58,950 nt of DNA from an uncultured Myxococcales bacterium (GTDB taxonomy: Bacteria; Myxococcota_A; UBA9042), in NCBI GenBank assembly GCA_903883645.1, contig CAISBR010000232.1, positions 1 to 58,950 on the forward strand. Direction: 5' to 3'. Position 1 is the stretch's first letter; each line of letters begins with the position of its first letter. The notes under the pieces are model-generated. The model worked only from the letters and a program-made list of their open reading frames with translations. It searched no databases and was not told the DNA's origin. Made by a program: the position numbers and the translations under genes. This document shows, piece after piece, positions 36,441 to 44,571 of this stretch.

Positions 36441-36879
36441 TTGGGGCGAGTCGCCCGAACTTGATGCCGGCGAGGCGGTCGAGCTAAACCTGACGTCGCT
36501 GGTCGACGTTGTGCTGGTTTTGCTCGTAGTTTTCATGGTTTCAACCTCGGCTATCGTCGATCGCGATCGCGCGCAGCAAGCCCAGGGCCAAGTCGATCTG
36601 CAGCTACCAACGGGGTCTACGCCCACGGCTCAAGTTGCCCACGCCGAGGTCACCGTGCAGGTCGACGCCGACGGGCAGCTCTTTGTGGCGGGCCAGCCCA
36701 CCGAGTGGCGGTCGCTGACCAAGGAATTGGTCGAGAAGCTGAGCAAAGATGGGGAGTTGCAAGTTCGAGTCGACGCCGATCAGCGCCTGCCTGTACAAAA
36801 GGCGGTCGAGGTGCTCGAGCAGCTGCAGGCGTTGGGCATCCACAACGTGGGGCTGGGCACCAAGGGCAAGGCGCAGTAG
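36421..36879 (+). CDS. ExbD/TolR-family protein (cluster 1)
   Basis: The protein has 152 aa with a GTG start at 36421 and GGAGG 7 nt upstream, overlapping the exbB-like gene by 20 bp. A single N-terminal membrane helix (LTSLVDVVLVLLVVFMVSTSA) contains the Asp that ExbD/TolR use for proton transfer, in LVDVVLVLLVVF. The periplasmic part is the usual compact domain (VTVQVDADGQLFVAGQP ... VLEQLQALGIHNVGLGT). It forms the stator-like partner of the 35754 protein. The output of this motor is unclear because a nucleotide cyclase gene, not tonB or pal, comes next. Confidence 0.92.
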   Translation: MRNPQGDWGESPELDAGEAVELNLTSLVDVVLVLLVVFMVSTSAIVDRDRAQQAQGQVDLQLPTGSTPTAQVAHAEVTVQVDADGQLFVAGQPTEWRSLTKELVEKLSKDGELQVRVDADQRLPVQKAVEVLEQLQALGIHNVGLGTKGKAQ

Positions 36880-36900
36880 CCGGCCGCGCAGGGAGAGGGC

Positions 36901-37932
36901 ATGACCACCTCGGATGGAAACCGGCGGCTCAAGGCCATCATGTTCACGGATATCAAAGGGTATTCGGCGATGATGGGCCAGAACGAGGCGCTGACCGTCA
37001 AGGCTGTGCTCGAACACCGCGAAATTGTACGCGAATGCCTGAGTCGGCACGACGGCGAAGAGCACGAGACCATCGGCGACGCCTTTGTGGTGCTGTTCGA
37101 CTCGGTGGTCAATTCGGTGCGCTGTGGCGCCGACATTCAAGCACATCTGGCTGAACGTAATAGTAAATTGCCGCAAGCCGAGCAGGTATGGCTGCGCATC
37201 GGTATCCACCTGGGCGACATCATCTTGCAGGGCGACGGCATCTATGGCGACGGCGTCAACGTGGCGGCGCGGGTGCAAGACAAAGCTGAGCCGGGCGGAA
37301 TTTCGATTACCGAACAGGTATTTCTGCAGATCGATGGCAAGGTTGACATGCCGATCGAGGCGCAGGGCAAGGTCGAGCTCAAGAACATTCGCAATCCGCA
37401 GAGTCTGTACCGGCTGAAGCTCGATGGCATCAAGTTTGCGCCGCACGACCCGGAGCCGCATAAGCAGCCGTGGTGGTTGGTGATTTTGCTGGCGGTTCTG
37501 GCCCTTGGTGGAGCTAGCACATGGTACTTGGTGGGTCGTCCGGCACCGCCGCCGCCGGCATCGATCGCGACTCCGGCCACCGCGCCGGCCCCGGCTGCGC
37601 CAACTGCGCCTGCAGGCGACGAAAACCGCGCTGCTGCGGGACGCAAGATCAATGCGGCTATGGCTGCTGCGGGCCAGGCCCGGGTCGATTTGCTGCGCGA
37701 GGCCTTAGCTCTCGACCCCGAGAACGCCGCAGTGCAGAATATGTTAGCAATGGCGATGGCCAATGTGCCGGCGCCTAGCGTTCTGGGGCCAGGGGCAGCC
37801 ACAGCGACTGCGGCGTCTCAACCAGCGGCGGCCAGCAGTGCACCAGCGGCCAAAGCAGCGGCGCCACGCGCCAAGGCGGGCGGAAATGTTGAAGGCGAGA
37901 CCCGAATCAAGCGCGCCATCGTGGTCGAATAG
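36901..37932 (+). CDS. Class III nucleotide cyclase with C-terminal membrane anchor
   Basis: The protein has 343 aa. The N-terminal ~170 residues form a class III cyclase homology domain in the cytoplasm: metal Asp17 in MFTDIKGYS, Asp60 in ETIGDAFVVLF, and the transition-state pair Asn120/Arg124 in YGDGVNVAARV. A membrane helix (WWLVILLAVLALGGASTWYLVG, 191-212) and a Pro/Ala-rich tail follow. The residue that selects adenine (usually Lys two or three before the GD) is Glu56, as in guanylyl cyclases, so the product could be cGMP. It lies 21 bp after the ExbD gene and upstream of a cNMP-binding phosphatase gene. Beyond the membrane, residues 245-290 have a TPR-like feel. Confidence 0.88.
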   Translation: MTTSDGNRRLKAIMFTDIKGYSAMMGQNEALTVKAVLEHREIVRECLSRHDGEEHETIGDAFVVLFDSVVNSVRCGADIQAHLAERNSKLPQAEQVWLRIGIHLGDIILQGDGIYGDGVNVAARVQDKAEPGGISITEQVFLQIDGKVDMPIEAQGKVELKNIRNPQSLYRLKLDGIKFAPHDPEPHKQPWWLVILLAVLALGGASTWYLVGRPAPPPPASIATPATAPAPAAPTAPAGDENRAAAGRKINAAMAAAGQARVDLLREALALDPENAAVQNMLAMAMANVPAPSVLGPGAATATAASQPAAASSAPAAKAAAPRAKAGGNVEGETRIKRAIVVE

Positions 37933-38761
37933 GCCGCGTCACCTACCCTATGCAATACTACGGGTCGCGCTCGCCTTGCAGTTGCTGACGCCCGCGGTTG
38001 CGCAAGCGGCCAAGGGCTCTGCGCAAGTCAATAATAACAAAGAAGAAGCTGCCGCAATCAGCCAAATTGCCGACGAGAAGAACAAGGCCGGCGACTTCGC
38101 GATGTGCGGCGAAATGTTCCAAAAGGCCTATCGCCTCGACCCGTCGTACTTGGCCTACCTGTTTAGCGCGGCCCGCTGCGAGCAAAAGGCCGGGCAGCTC
38201 GACGCGGCGGAGCGCGACTACAGGCAGTTTGTGGCGCGCACGCCCGATGGCGATAAACTTGCTGAAAAGGCGAAGAAATACCTCGACGAGATTCTTGAGG
38301 AGCGCAAGAAGGCGGCGCCCACAGAGCCGAAGACCACAGAGCCGAAGACCACCGACGCCAAGCCGAGCGAGCCCGCCAAGCCTATCGAACTGCCGGTCGT
38401 GCATCAGCCTGCGCCCGAGTCCCCGCGACCATTGGCGGCGTGGACGGCGACTTTTGGCGGCGCGGCCGTGGCCGTGGTCGGCGCGGCTCTGCTGGGGGTC
38501 GGTCTGGCACAGCGCAGCAGTCTGCAAGCCGAGTTGACCGCTTCGTCGGACAGTGGCTTGATCACCAGCACGACGCCCACGGCGGCACACGACCGCGAAA
38601 CGGCTTACCAGAATCGGCTGAACGCCGGCGCAGTCACCCTTGGAGTGGGCGCGGTGGTAACCGGCCTGGGGCTATGGTGGTGGCACCGAGCGCCGAGCGC
38701 TGTCCAGACGGCGTGGCTGGCCCCCGTGCCGGGCGGAGCCCAGTTGGGCATTCGATTCTAG
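37886..38761 (+). CDS. Secreted/membrane TPR-like protein
   Basis: The protein has 291 aa if it starts at the ATG at 37886, which overlaps the cyclase gene by 47 bp; no ATG or GTG lies in frame after the cyclase stop before the signal peptide (ILRVALALQLLTPAVAQA), so the start is uncertain. After the signal comes one clear TPR-like helix pair (FQKAYRLDPSYLAYLFSAARC, EQKAGQLDAAERDYRQFV), a Lys/Pro/Thr-rich linker containing a tandem TEPKT repeat, and two hydrophobic segments near the C-terminus (FGGAAVAVVGAALLGVGLA; GAVTLGVGAVVTGLGLWWW). Its function is unknown; the context suggests a part of the cyclase / PP2C-CNB module. Confidence 0.75.
   Translation: MLKARPESSAPSWSNRPRHLPYAILRVALALQLLTPAVAQAAKGSAQVNNNKEEAAAISQIADEKNKAGDFAMCGEMFQKAYRLDPSYLAYLFSAARCEQKAGQLDAAERDYRQFVARTPDGDKLAEKAKKYLDEILEERKKAAPTEPKTTEPKTTDAKPSEPAKPIELPVVHQPAPESPRPLAAWTATFGGAAVAVVGAALLGVGLAQRSSLQAELTASSDSGLITSTTPTAAHDRETAYQNRLNAGAVTLGVGAVVTGLGLWWWHRAPSAVQTAWLAPVPGGAQLGIRF
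38321..38350 (+). repeat. Two tandem 15-bp coding repeats
   Basis: The unit ACAGAGCCGAAGACC occurs twice in a row, encoding TEPKT TEPKT in the linker of the TPR-like protein. It could change length by slippage without a frameshift. Confidence 0.7.
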
Positions 38762-38812
38762 GGGCAGCAACTAGCTGACTTTACATGTTTTACTGGTTTA
38801 CAGCGGAGTGAC

Positions 38813-40126
38813 ATGTTTGCTCGTTCGACCGGCGCTACCCATCCAGGTCTAGTCCGGACCGAGAATGCCGACGGTTTTGTCGCAGACGACCACTGCGGCC
38901 TATATGCCGTGGCCGACGGTTCGCGCGGGGCGCCCGGCGAGTTTGCCGCGCGGTTGTTCCTGCAAGGAGCCGAGCAGCAGTCGGCGCATTTGGCCCAGGT
39001 TGCCGCAGCGGCACTGCGCGACGCGGACCCGGGCCGCGGTCGACGGGCGGTACTCGACGCGCTGACGCAGTTGTTCCAGAACATCAACGCCGAAATCTAC
39101 AACTGGGCCCATGATCGCGCCGAGCTGCGCGGTGCGACGACGACAGCCACCCTTGTGCTGCTCGACGGGCGCGGTGCCTATATCGCCCACGTCGGCGACT
39201 CGCGGCTGTACCTGCACCATGGCCCGGACCTGCGCCAGCTGACGGCCGACCACACCATGGCCGAAGAGCTGATTCGTATTGGGCAGTTAAAGCGCGAGGA
39301 GGCCGATGGGTTTCGCTACCGCGGCGTGGTCAGTCGAATCTTGGGCGAGCGCGCACTGTGCCGCCCCGACCTCGCCTACCTCGACGTGACGCCCGGCGCG
39401 CATCTGCTGCTGTGCAGCGACGGACTGACCGACTATGTGCCCGATCGCGAGTTGGTGAGCATCCTGGGCCGGTCTGTCGCCGACCTGAGCCAACCGCTGG
39501 TCGATCTGGCGCTCCACAATGGCGGCAGCGACAACGTGACCGCCGTAGTGATGACGATTGTACCCGTGGGGGAGTCGCGCACGGTGGTCTCGCCGGTACT
39601 GGGCACATTCCAGGCCACGCAAAACCTTGATTTACTTGCGGGTCTTAGCTTTTGCCAGCACCTGTCGCGCGACGAGCTGATGAAGGTGCTGCGCTATGTC
39701 CACGAGGTGCAACTACTTCCCGGCGCAGTGGTTTTTCGCGAGGGCGAAGAGGGGCAAGACCTGTTCTTGGTCGTGAGCGGCACGCTGCAGGTCGAGGTCG
39801 AGCGGCAAGTGGTCAATCAACTGGGACCTGGTGCACATTTCGGCGAAATTGCCCTGGTTTCTGGCCAGCCGCGCTCGGCCACAGTGGTCGCACGCGAGCC
39901 CACACGCCTGCTGCGGCTAAGTCGCGAGGACTTCTTCGACTTGAGCCAGCGCGACCAAGCCGTCGCGGTCAAGATGCTGTGGTCGTTTGCGCAGACACTG
40001 GCGGGGCGAGTTACGGGTTTATCGAAAGAAGTTGCGGAGTTCAAGAAGCACGGCATCGCGCTGGCAGCGGACAACACGCTGGGCGTCAAGATGGTGCAGC
40101 AACTGCGGCGACCTAGCGATAAGTAG
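38813..40126 (+). CDS. PP2C phosphatase fused to a cyclic-nucleotide-binding domain
   Basis: The protein has 437 aa. Residues 1-245 are a PP2C domain with Asp20 (RTENADGF), Asp35 (AVADGSRGAPGE, a divergent form of DGMGGH), HVGDSRLY, LLCSDGLTDYV and GGSDNVTAVVM, so the metal ligands remain. Residues ~277-395 are a CRP-like cNMP-binding domain (LLPGAVVFREGEEGQDLFLVVSG) whose phosphate-binding cassette FGEIALVSGQPRSATV keeps the Glu and Arg that hold the cyclic nucleotide. There is no DNA-binding helix-turn-helix. The likely role is a protein phosphatase switched by cAMP or cGMP, with the cyclase gene two places upstream as the probable source. It converges on rel with 14 bp between stops. Confidence 0.93.
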   Translation: MFARSTGATHPGLVRTENADGFVADDHCGLYAVADGSRGAPGEFAARLFLQGAEQQSAHLAQVAAAALRDADPGRGRRAVLDALTQLFQNINAEIYNWAHDRAELRGATTTATLVLLDGRGAYIAHVGDSRLYLHHGPDLRQLTADHTMAEELIRIGQLKREEADGFRYRGVVSRILGERALCRPDLAYLDVTPGAHLLLCSDGLTDYVPDRELVSILGRSVADLSQPLVDLALHNGGSDNVTAVVMTIVPVGESRTVVSPVLGTFQATQNLDLLAGLSFCQHLSRDELMKVLRYVHEVQLLPGAVVFREGEEGQDLFLVVSGTLQVEVERQVVNQLGPGAHFGEIALVSGQPRSATVVAREPTRLLRLSREDFFDLSQRDQAVAVKMLWSFAQTLAGRVTGLSKEVAEFKKHGIALAADNTLGVKMVQQLRRPSDK

Positions 40127-40140
40127 CTGCCCTAGCTGCA

Positions 40141-42375
40141 TTATCCGCGCAAGCGCTCGACCCGTGTCACGCCCTTGATGCGCCCAAGTGACGAGATCAC
40201 GCCATTTAACTGACTGACATTATTAACCATTACTTCAAAGTCGTTGATGGCGCGCCGCCCGTCGATGACGCGGCAGTGGGCCGCCTGAATGTCGACGCCC
40301 GACTCGGTGAAGCGCTGGCTCATGGCGGCCAGCAAACCCGCCGTATTCTCTGTATAAACCCGCACCGTGACCACCGCGCCGCTGCCCGTGTCGGTGTTCC
40401 AGCCGCAGTCGAGGCGGCGCATGGCGTCGGCTTCGAGCACCTTGGGGCAGCCGCGCTGGTGCACGGTAATGCCGCGGCCGCGGGTGACAACACCGATCAC
40501 CGCATCGCCTGGAACTGGTGAACAACATTTGCCAAAGCGCACGAGCACATCTTCAAGACCGTCGACCACAATCGTCGCGCCGCTCGTCTTCTGCTTGCGC
40601 GGCCGCTTGATCGTATCTTCAATCTTTTCGGGCTCAACCGGCTTGGCCGACGGGAACAGCGTCTGAGCGGCCTTGTCGGCGTCAGATTTGCCAAAACCGA
40701 TGGCTACCAGCAGGTCTTCCCAGCTTGAAACCCCCGCACCGGCTAGCACATCCGCAATCTTTTCGTGCTCTTGCGCCCGCGCCATCGAACACTTGACCCG
40801 CCGCAACGCCTTCTCGAGCAGGTCGCTGCCCACCTCGTGCGCCCGCGCGCGCTGTTCGGCGTGCACAAAGGCGCGGATGCGGTTCTTGGCCTTGGCCGTC
40901 GCGACAAATTCTAACCAATCTTGGCTCGGTTGCGCATCCTGCCGCGTCATAATGTCGACGACGTTGCCGTTGCGCAGGTGGTGCCGCAGCGGCACGATCA
41001 CGCCATCGACCTTGGCGCCGACGCAGCGCTCGCCCACTTTACCGTGGATGGCAAAGGCGAAATCGACCGGCGTGGCTCCGCGCGGCAGCACTTTTACATC
41101 GCCCTTAGGAGTAAAGGTGTAAACCTCGTCGTTAAACAGGTCGACCTTCATCGTCTCTAGGAACTCATCGGAATCCTTGACGCCGGTATGCCACTCAAGC
41201 AGTTGTTTCAACCACGCAAACCGCTCTTCGTCGCGCAGCCGCAGCGACTCGCCGCGCTCTTTATACTTCCAGTGCGCCGCCACACCTTCTTCGGCAAATC
41301 GGTGCATATCGTGAGTCCGAATCTGCACTTCAATGCGCTCGGCCTTCGGCCCAATCACCGCCGTATGCAGCGACTGGTAGCGATTCGATTTGGGCAGCGC
41401 GATGTAGTCCTTAAAGCGCCCGGGGATCGGCTTCCAGTGGCCGTGCACCGCGCCCAGCGCCTGGTAGCACTCCTTTACATCGTTGACAAGAATGCGGAAT
41501 CCCTGGGCGTCGTAGATCTGCTCGTACGGCACTTTGCCCTTTTCCATCTTGTGCCAAATGCCGAACAGGTGCTTGGGGCGGCCGTACACGCTGGCGTGGC
41601 CTAGGCCTTCCGTCTCCATCAGCTCGTGAATTTCCGCAACAACGTCATTGACATACGCCTGTCGCTCGACCTGACGCTGGCCCACCGTAAACGCGAGCTG
41701 GCGGTATTCTTCGGGATACAAGTGGCGAAAACACAGGTCTTCGAGCTGCGCCTTCATCCAGCCGATGCCCAGGCGATTGGCCAAAGGGCTATAAATTTCA
41801 GTCGTTTCTTGGGCAATACGCCGCTGACTCTCGGGCTTCATGTGCTCGAGCGTCGTCATATTGTGCAGGCGATCGGCCAGCTTGATGAGCAGCACACGAA
41901 TGTCGCGCGCCATGGCCACGAGCATTTTGCGAAAGTTTTCGGCCTGTTTGTGCTCTTGGCTCGAGAATTTGATCTGATCGAGCTTGGTGACCCCATCGAC
42001 GATTAGCGCAATTTCGGGGGTAAAACGCCGCGAGATCTCTTCGATTGTGACGATCGTATCTTCGGCAACGTCGTGCAGCAGCCCGGCACACACCGACGCG
42101 ACATCGAGCCGCAGCCGGGTGAGCAAAAACGCCACAGCGACCGGGTGGGCGAAGTAGGGCTCGCCGCTTTTGCGGACTTGGCCGGCATGGCTGCGCGCCG
42201 CAAACGAGTAGGCCCGCCGCAGCATGTCAAAATCGCCGTCGGGCAGGTAACTCCGCAGAGTAGCAACAAGTTCTTCGACGGCAGGTACGCCTTCGACCGT
42301 GATGGGCGCATACAGGGCGGCGTCGCCAGCCGTAGAATCGACAGGCGGAGCCACTGTTTCGCTAATATCCTTCAT
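40141..42375 (-). CDS. Bifunctional (p)ppGpp synthetase/hydrolase (Rel/SpoT)
   Basis: The protein has 744 aa from the ATG at 42375, with GGGAGGA ~10 nt upstream; a longer in-frame extension to 42828 is unconserved in character and covers the divergent promoter. Domain order: HD hydrolase (SHAGQVRKSGEPYFAHP, LLHDVAEDT with HD and ED intact), synthetase (GRPKHLFGIWHKM, and PGRFKDYIALPKSNRYQSLH), TGS (VYTFTPKGDVKVLPRGATPVDFAF), helical/zinc-finger region with CC in RFGKCCSPVPGD, and a C-terminal ACT domain. The RFKD sequence marks bifunctional Rel/SpoT rather than RelA (ExDD). It makes and removes the stringent alarmone. It is divergent from the second ExbB cluster. Confidence 0.96.
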   Translation of the reverse strand: MKDISETVAPPVDSTAGDAALYAPITVEGVPAVEELVATLRSYLPDGDFDMLRRAYSFAARSHAGQVRKSGEPYFAHPVAVAFLLTRLRLDVASVCAGLLHDVAEDTIVTIEEISRRFTPEIALIVDGVTKLDQIKFSSQEHKQAENFRKMLVAMARDIRVLLIKLADRLHNMTTLEHMKPESQRRIAQETTEIYSPLANRLGIGWMKAQLEDLCFRHLYPEEYRQLAFTVGQRQVERQAYVNDVVAEIHELMETEGLGHASVYGRPKHLFGIWHKMEKGKVPYEQIYDAQGFRILVNDVKECYQALGAVHGHWKPIPGRFKDYIALPKSNRYQSLHTAVIGPKAERIEVQIRTHDMHRFAEEGVAAHWKYKERGESLRLRDEERFAWLKQLLEWHTGVKDSDEFLETMKVDLFNDEVYTFTPKGDVKVLPRGATPVDFAFAIHGKVGERCVGAKVDGVIVPLRHHLRNGNVVDIMTRQDAQPSQDWLEFVATAKAKNRIRAFVHAEQRARAHEVGSDLLEKALRRVKCSMARAQEHEKIADVLAGAGVSSWEDLLVAIGFGKSDADKAAQTLFPSAKPVEPEKIEDTIKRPRKQKTSGATIVVDGLEDVLVRFGKCCSPVPGDAVIGVVTRGRGITVHQRGCPKVLEADAMRRLDCGWNTDTGSGAVVTVRVYTENTAGLLAAMSQRFTESGVDIQAAHCRVIDGRRAINDFEVMVNNVSQLNGVISSLGRIKGVTRVERLRG

Positions 42376-42496
42376 AGGTTTGGGGTCCTCCCCGGATGCC
42401 GAGCCAAAGGCCTGTTCGGGCAGGAGTTCGGCGCGCCCCTGCCCCTTCAGCTTGCATACGTTCGGGCCAACTGTCACCATTTTCGCCCTGTCCGAG

Positions 42497-42512
42497 TTCA
42501 GCAGCTGCTGAA
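42497..42512. promoter_or_regulatory. Perfect 16-bp palindrome in the rel/tolQ divergent region
   Basis: TTCAGCAGCTGCTGAA reads the same on both strands. It lies 122 bp upstream of the rel start and 124 bp upstream of the exbB/tolQ-like start, almost midway. Its position and perfect symmetry fit an operator for a dimeric regulator; no regulator is identified. Confidence 0.4.
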
Positions 42513-42635
42513 TCCCACGACGGGCAGCGGCGCCGTGGCCTGCACATCCATTGGCAGCCAGCCAGCATCTTACCGCTCGGGTCGCCAAGCCGGCCCATGG
42601 CCGCGCCCACTCCGGGCGAGCAGGACAGCAGCGAA

Positions 42636-43280
42636 ATGACCGAAAGACTTGCCGTATTCTTTGACCAGGTGGGCGCCGAGTGGGTTCTGTGGCTGCTGAT
42701 GACGCTGGCCGTGGCATCCATCGCGGTGACCATCGAACGGCTGCTATTCCTGTGGCAAAATCGGACACCGGTCGGTGATCTGCAGCTGAAGCTGCTAAAG
42801 GCGCTTGAGCGCTCGCCGGCCGAGGCACAGGCCCTGCTCAAGCCCTACGATGGCATGGAAGCCCGTGTCGTTCTTGCGGGTTTGGCCGAGTTGCACCGCG
42901 GGCCAGAGGCCGTGCAAGAGGTTATGAACGCGGTCATCGCCATGGAAAAGAAGCGCTACGAGCGTTTCTTGATCTTTTTGTCCTCGCTGGGGGCAAACGC
43001 GCCGTTCATCGGTTTGCTGGGCACCGTCATCGGCATCCTGGGCGCCTTTGCCAATCTGAAGCAGCAAGTCGGCGCGGGGGGCTCGCGGCAGGCGCTGATC
43101 ATGGGCTCGATCTCCGAGGCCTTGGTTGCCACGGCGGTGGGCTTGTTCGTGGCGATTCCGGCGGTGATCGCTTACAACTGGCTGCGGACACAGGTAAAAT
43201 CTGTGATTAACAATACCGACGCGCTCGAAGCGATCTTGATGGCCCACCTCAAGACCACCCCCGCCAAGCCCAAGGACTAG
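42636..43280 (+). CDS. MotA/TolQ/ExbB-family proton channel protein (cluster 2)
   Basis: The protein has 214 aa from the ATG at 42636 (AGGA 10 nt upstream); an ATG at 42597 would add 13 residues. It has three membrane segments: VLWLLMTLAVASIAVTIERLLFL near the N-terminus, then FLSSLGANAPFIGLLGTVIGILGAF and EALVATAVGLFVAIPAVIAYNWL. The NAPFIGLLGTVIGIL segment is the family hallmark. With the ExbD and TonB products downstream it forms a standard energy-transduction complex in the inner membrane. It lies 3 bp before the exbD-like gene. Confidence 0.94.
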   Translation: MTERLAVFFDQVGAEWVLWLLMTLAVASIAVTIERLLFLWQNRTPVGDLQLKLLKALERSPAEAQALLKPYDGMEARVVLAGLAELHRGPEAVQEVMNAVIAMEKKRYERFLIFLSSLGANAPFIGLLGTVIGILGAFANLKQQVGAGGSRQALIMGSISEALVATAVGLFVAIPAVIAYNWLRTQVKSVINNTDALEAILMAHLKTTPAKPKD

Positions 43281-43283
43281 ATC

Positions 43284-43709
43284 ATGGCTGGAAAAGTGAG
43301 CGGTGACGACGACGTCCTGTCTGAAATCAACGTGACGCCGATGGTCGACATCATGCTGGTGCTGTTGATCATCTTTATGCTGACGAACGAAGAAGTCAGT
43401 GAAAAGATGAAGAAAGCCCAGATCGACATCGACTTGCCCAAGGCCGCGACGGCCGAGCAGAAGCCGAGCAAACCGCTGTCGGTGGTGCTGAGCAAAGAGG
43501 GCAAGCTGTACCTAAATGGCAATCCCGTGGATGCGCTGGCGTTGCAAAAGGCAGTGAAGATCGCCGTGGCCGAAAATCCGGGCATCGAAGCGATTTTATC
43601 GGCTGACCGACGCGTAACCCATGGCGATGTGGTGCGGGTGATCGACCAAGTGCGGCAGATGGGCGTCGAAAAGGTGGCGGTCAATACCAAAGAACAAGAG
43701 ATCGAGTAA
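43284..43709 (+). CDS. ExbD/TolR-family protein (cluster 2)
   Basis: The protein has 141 aa. A short cytoplasmic N-terminus (GDDDVLSEINVTPMVDIMLVL) contains the canonical NVTPMVD motif with the membrane Asp used for proton conduction, followed by one helix and a periplasmic domain with KPLSVVLSKEGKLYLNGNPV and VIDQVRQMGVEKVAVNT. The preceding stop is 3 bp away and the TonB gene starts 37 bp downstream, so the three act together. It is a more canonical ExbD than the one encoded at 36421. Confidence 0.95.
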   Translation: MAGKVSGDDDVLSEINVTPMVDIMLVLLIIFMLTNEEVSEKMKKAQIDIDLPKAATAEQKPSKPLSVVLSKEGKLYLNGNPVDALALQKAVKIAVAENPGIEAILSADRRVTHGDVVRVIDQVRQMGVEKVAVNTKEQEIE

Positions 43710-43746
43710 CCGCCGGGGCCCAAGTTAGGCAATCAAAGGAAGAGAC

Positions 43747-44556
43747 GTGGACCGAAACCTGCTGTCAGGCCTGACGATTTCGCTTGTCGCCCATGCGGTG
43801 ATGGCGTGGTGGATCGTGGGGCTGCAGATGCGGCCGCGGCCGCCGGTCGAGCCCGACAAGAAGGTGGTCCGCACGGTGCAAGAGGTGGTCGAGCTGCCCA
43901 AGCCAAAGCCCAAACCGCCTGAGCCGCCTAAGGAAGAGCCCAAGGAGCAGCCCAAGCAAGAGGTGGCCAAGGCCGACGCGCCGGCGCCGCAGCCCAAACC
44001 GGTGGCACACCGGCCGCCGCAGCCCAAGTCCTTGGAACCAAAGCAGGATGCGCCAAAGCCCAACAACGAACCGGCGCCGCTGGTGCTGTCGAAGACCTAT
44101 GGCAGTGGCGGCGACGAGGGCGTGGCGGTGCAGTCGGGCAAAGACGACGTGCTGGGTGACCCCGGCGTCGAGGCGAACGCAGAAAATGTGAGGCGCAGGC
44201 CCACTTCGGAGCCCATCGACAATTCGGGCAAGGGTGGCGATGGCGCCGACAAGGGCGTTGAGCCGGCCAAGGTCGAGATTCTGCTTGCCAAGCCAAAGAT
44301 CGCGAATTGCGAAGGTTTTGTGACATGGCCGGAGGGTGCGCCATCGAGTAACCGCATCGTGCGGGTGGTGCTTTTGCTCGACATCGGGGCCGACGGCCTG
44401 GTGAAGAAAACGCGCATCTTAAAGGGCGCTGGGCAACCCTTCGACGACGAAGCACAAAGGGGTATTCGACGCTGTCCGTTCCAGCCAGGAACACGCGACG
44501 GCAAGCCCATTTCGACCAAAGTAGGTTTCGAGGTAGAATTCAAGCCGACGTCGTAG
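43747..44556 (+). CDS. TonB-like energy transducer
   Basis: The protein has 269 aa with a GTG start at 43747 and AGGAAG just upstream. It has an N-terminal membrane anchor (LTISLVAHAVMAWWIVGLQM, with the Ser/His seen in TonB anchors), then a long Pro-Lys/Pro-Glu-rich periplasmic spacer (about 35-115), an acidic Gly-rich stretch, and a C-terminal TonB fold (about 175-269) with RIVRVVLLLDIGADGLVKKTRIL and FDDEAQRGIRRCPFQPG. It carries force from ExbB/ExbD to outer-membrane partners; the receptor is not in the window. Cys in the C-terminal domain (ANCEGF, RRCPF) may pair. Confidence 0.92.
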   Translation: MDRNLLSGLTISLVAHAVMAWWIVGLQMRPRPPVEPDKKVVRTVQEVVELPKPKPKPPEPPKEEPKEQPKQEVAKADAPAPQPKPVAHRPPQPKSLEPKQDAPKPNNEPAPLVLSKTYGSGGDEGVAVQSGKDDVLGDPGVEANAENVRRRPTSEPIDNSGKGGDGADKGVEPAKVEILLAKPKIANCEGFVTWPEGAPSSNRIVRVVLLLDIGADGLVKKTRILKGAGQPFDDEAQRGIRRCPFQPGTRDGKPISTKVGFEVEFKPTS

Positions 44557-44571
44557 CCGCGGCAAGGATGG

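Noticed and set aside
42376..42828. 151-codon N-terminal extension of Rel/SpoT
   Set aside because: Arg/Ala/Pro-rich and unlike Rel N-termini; it covers the divergent promoter region, and the ATG at 42375 has a good ribosome-binding site.
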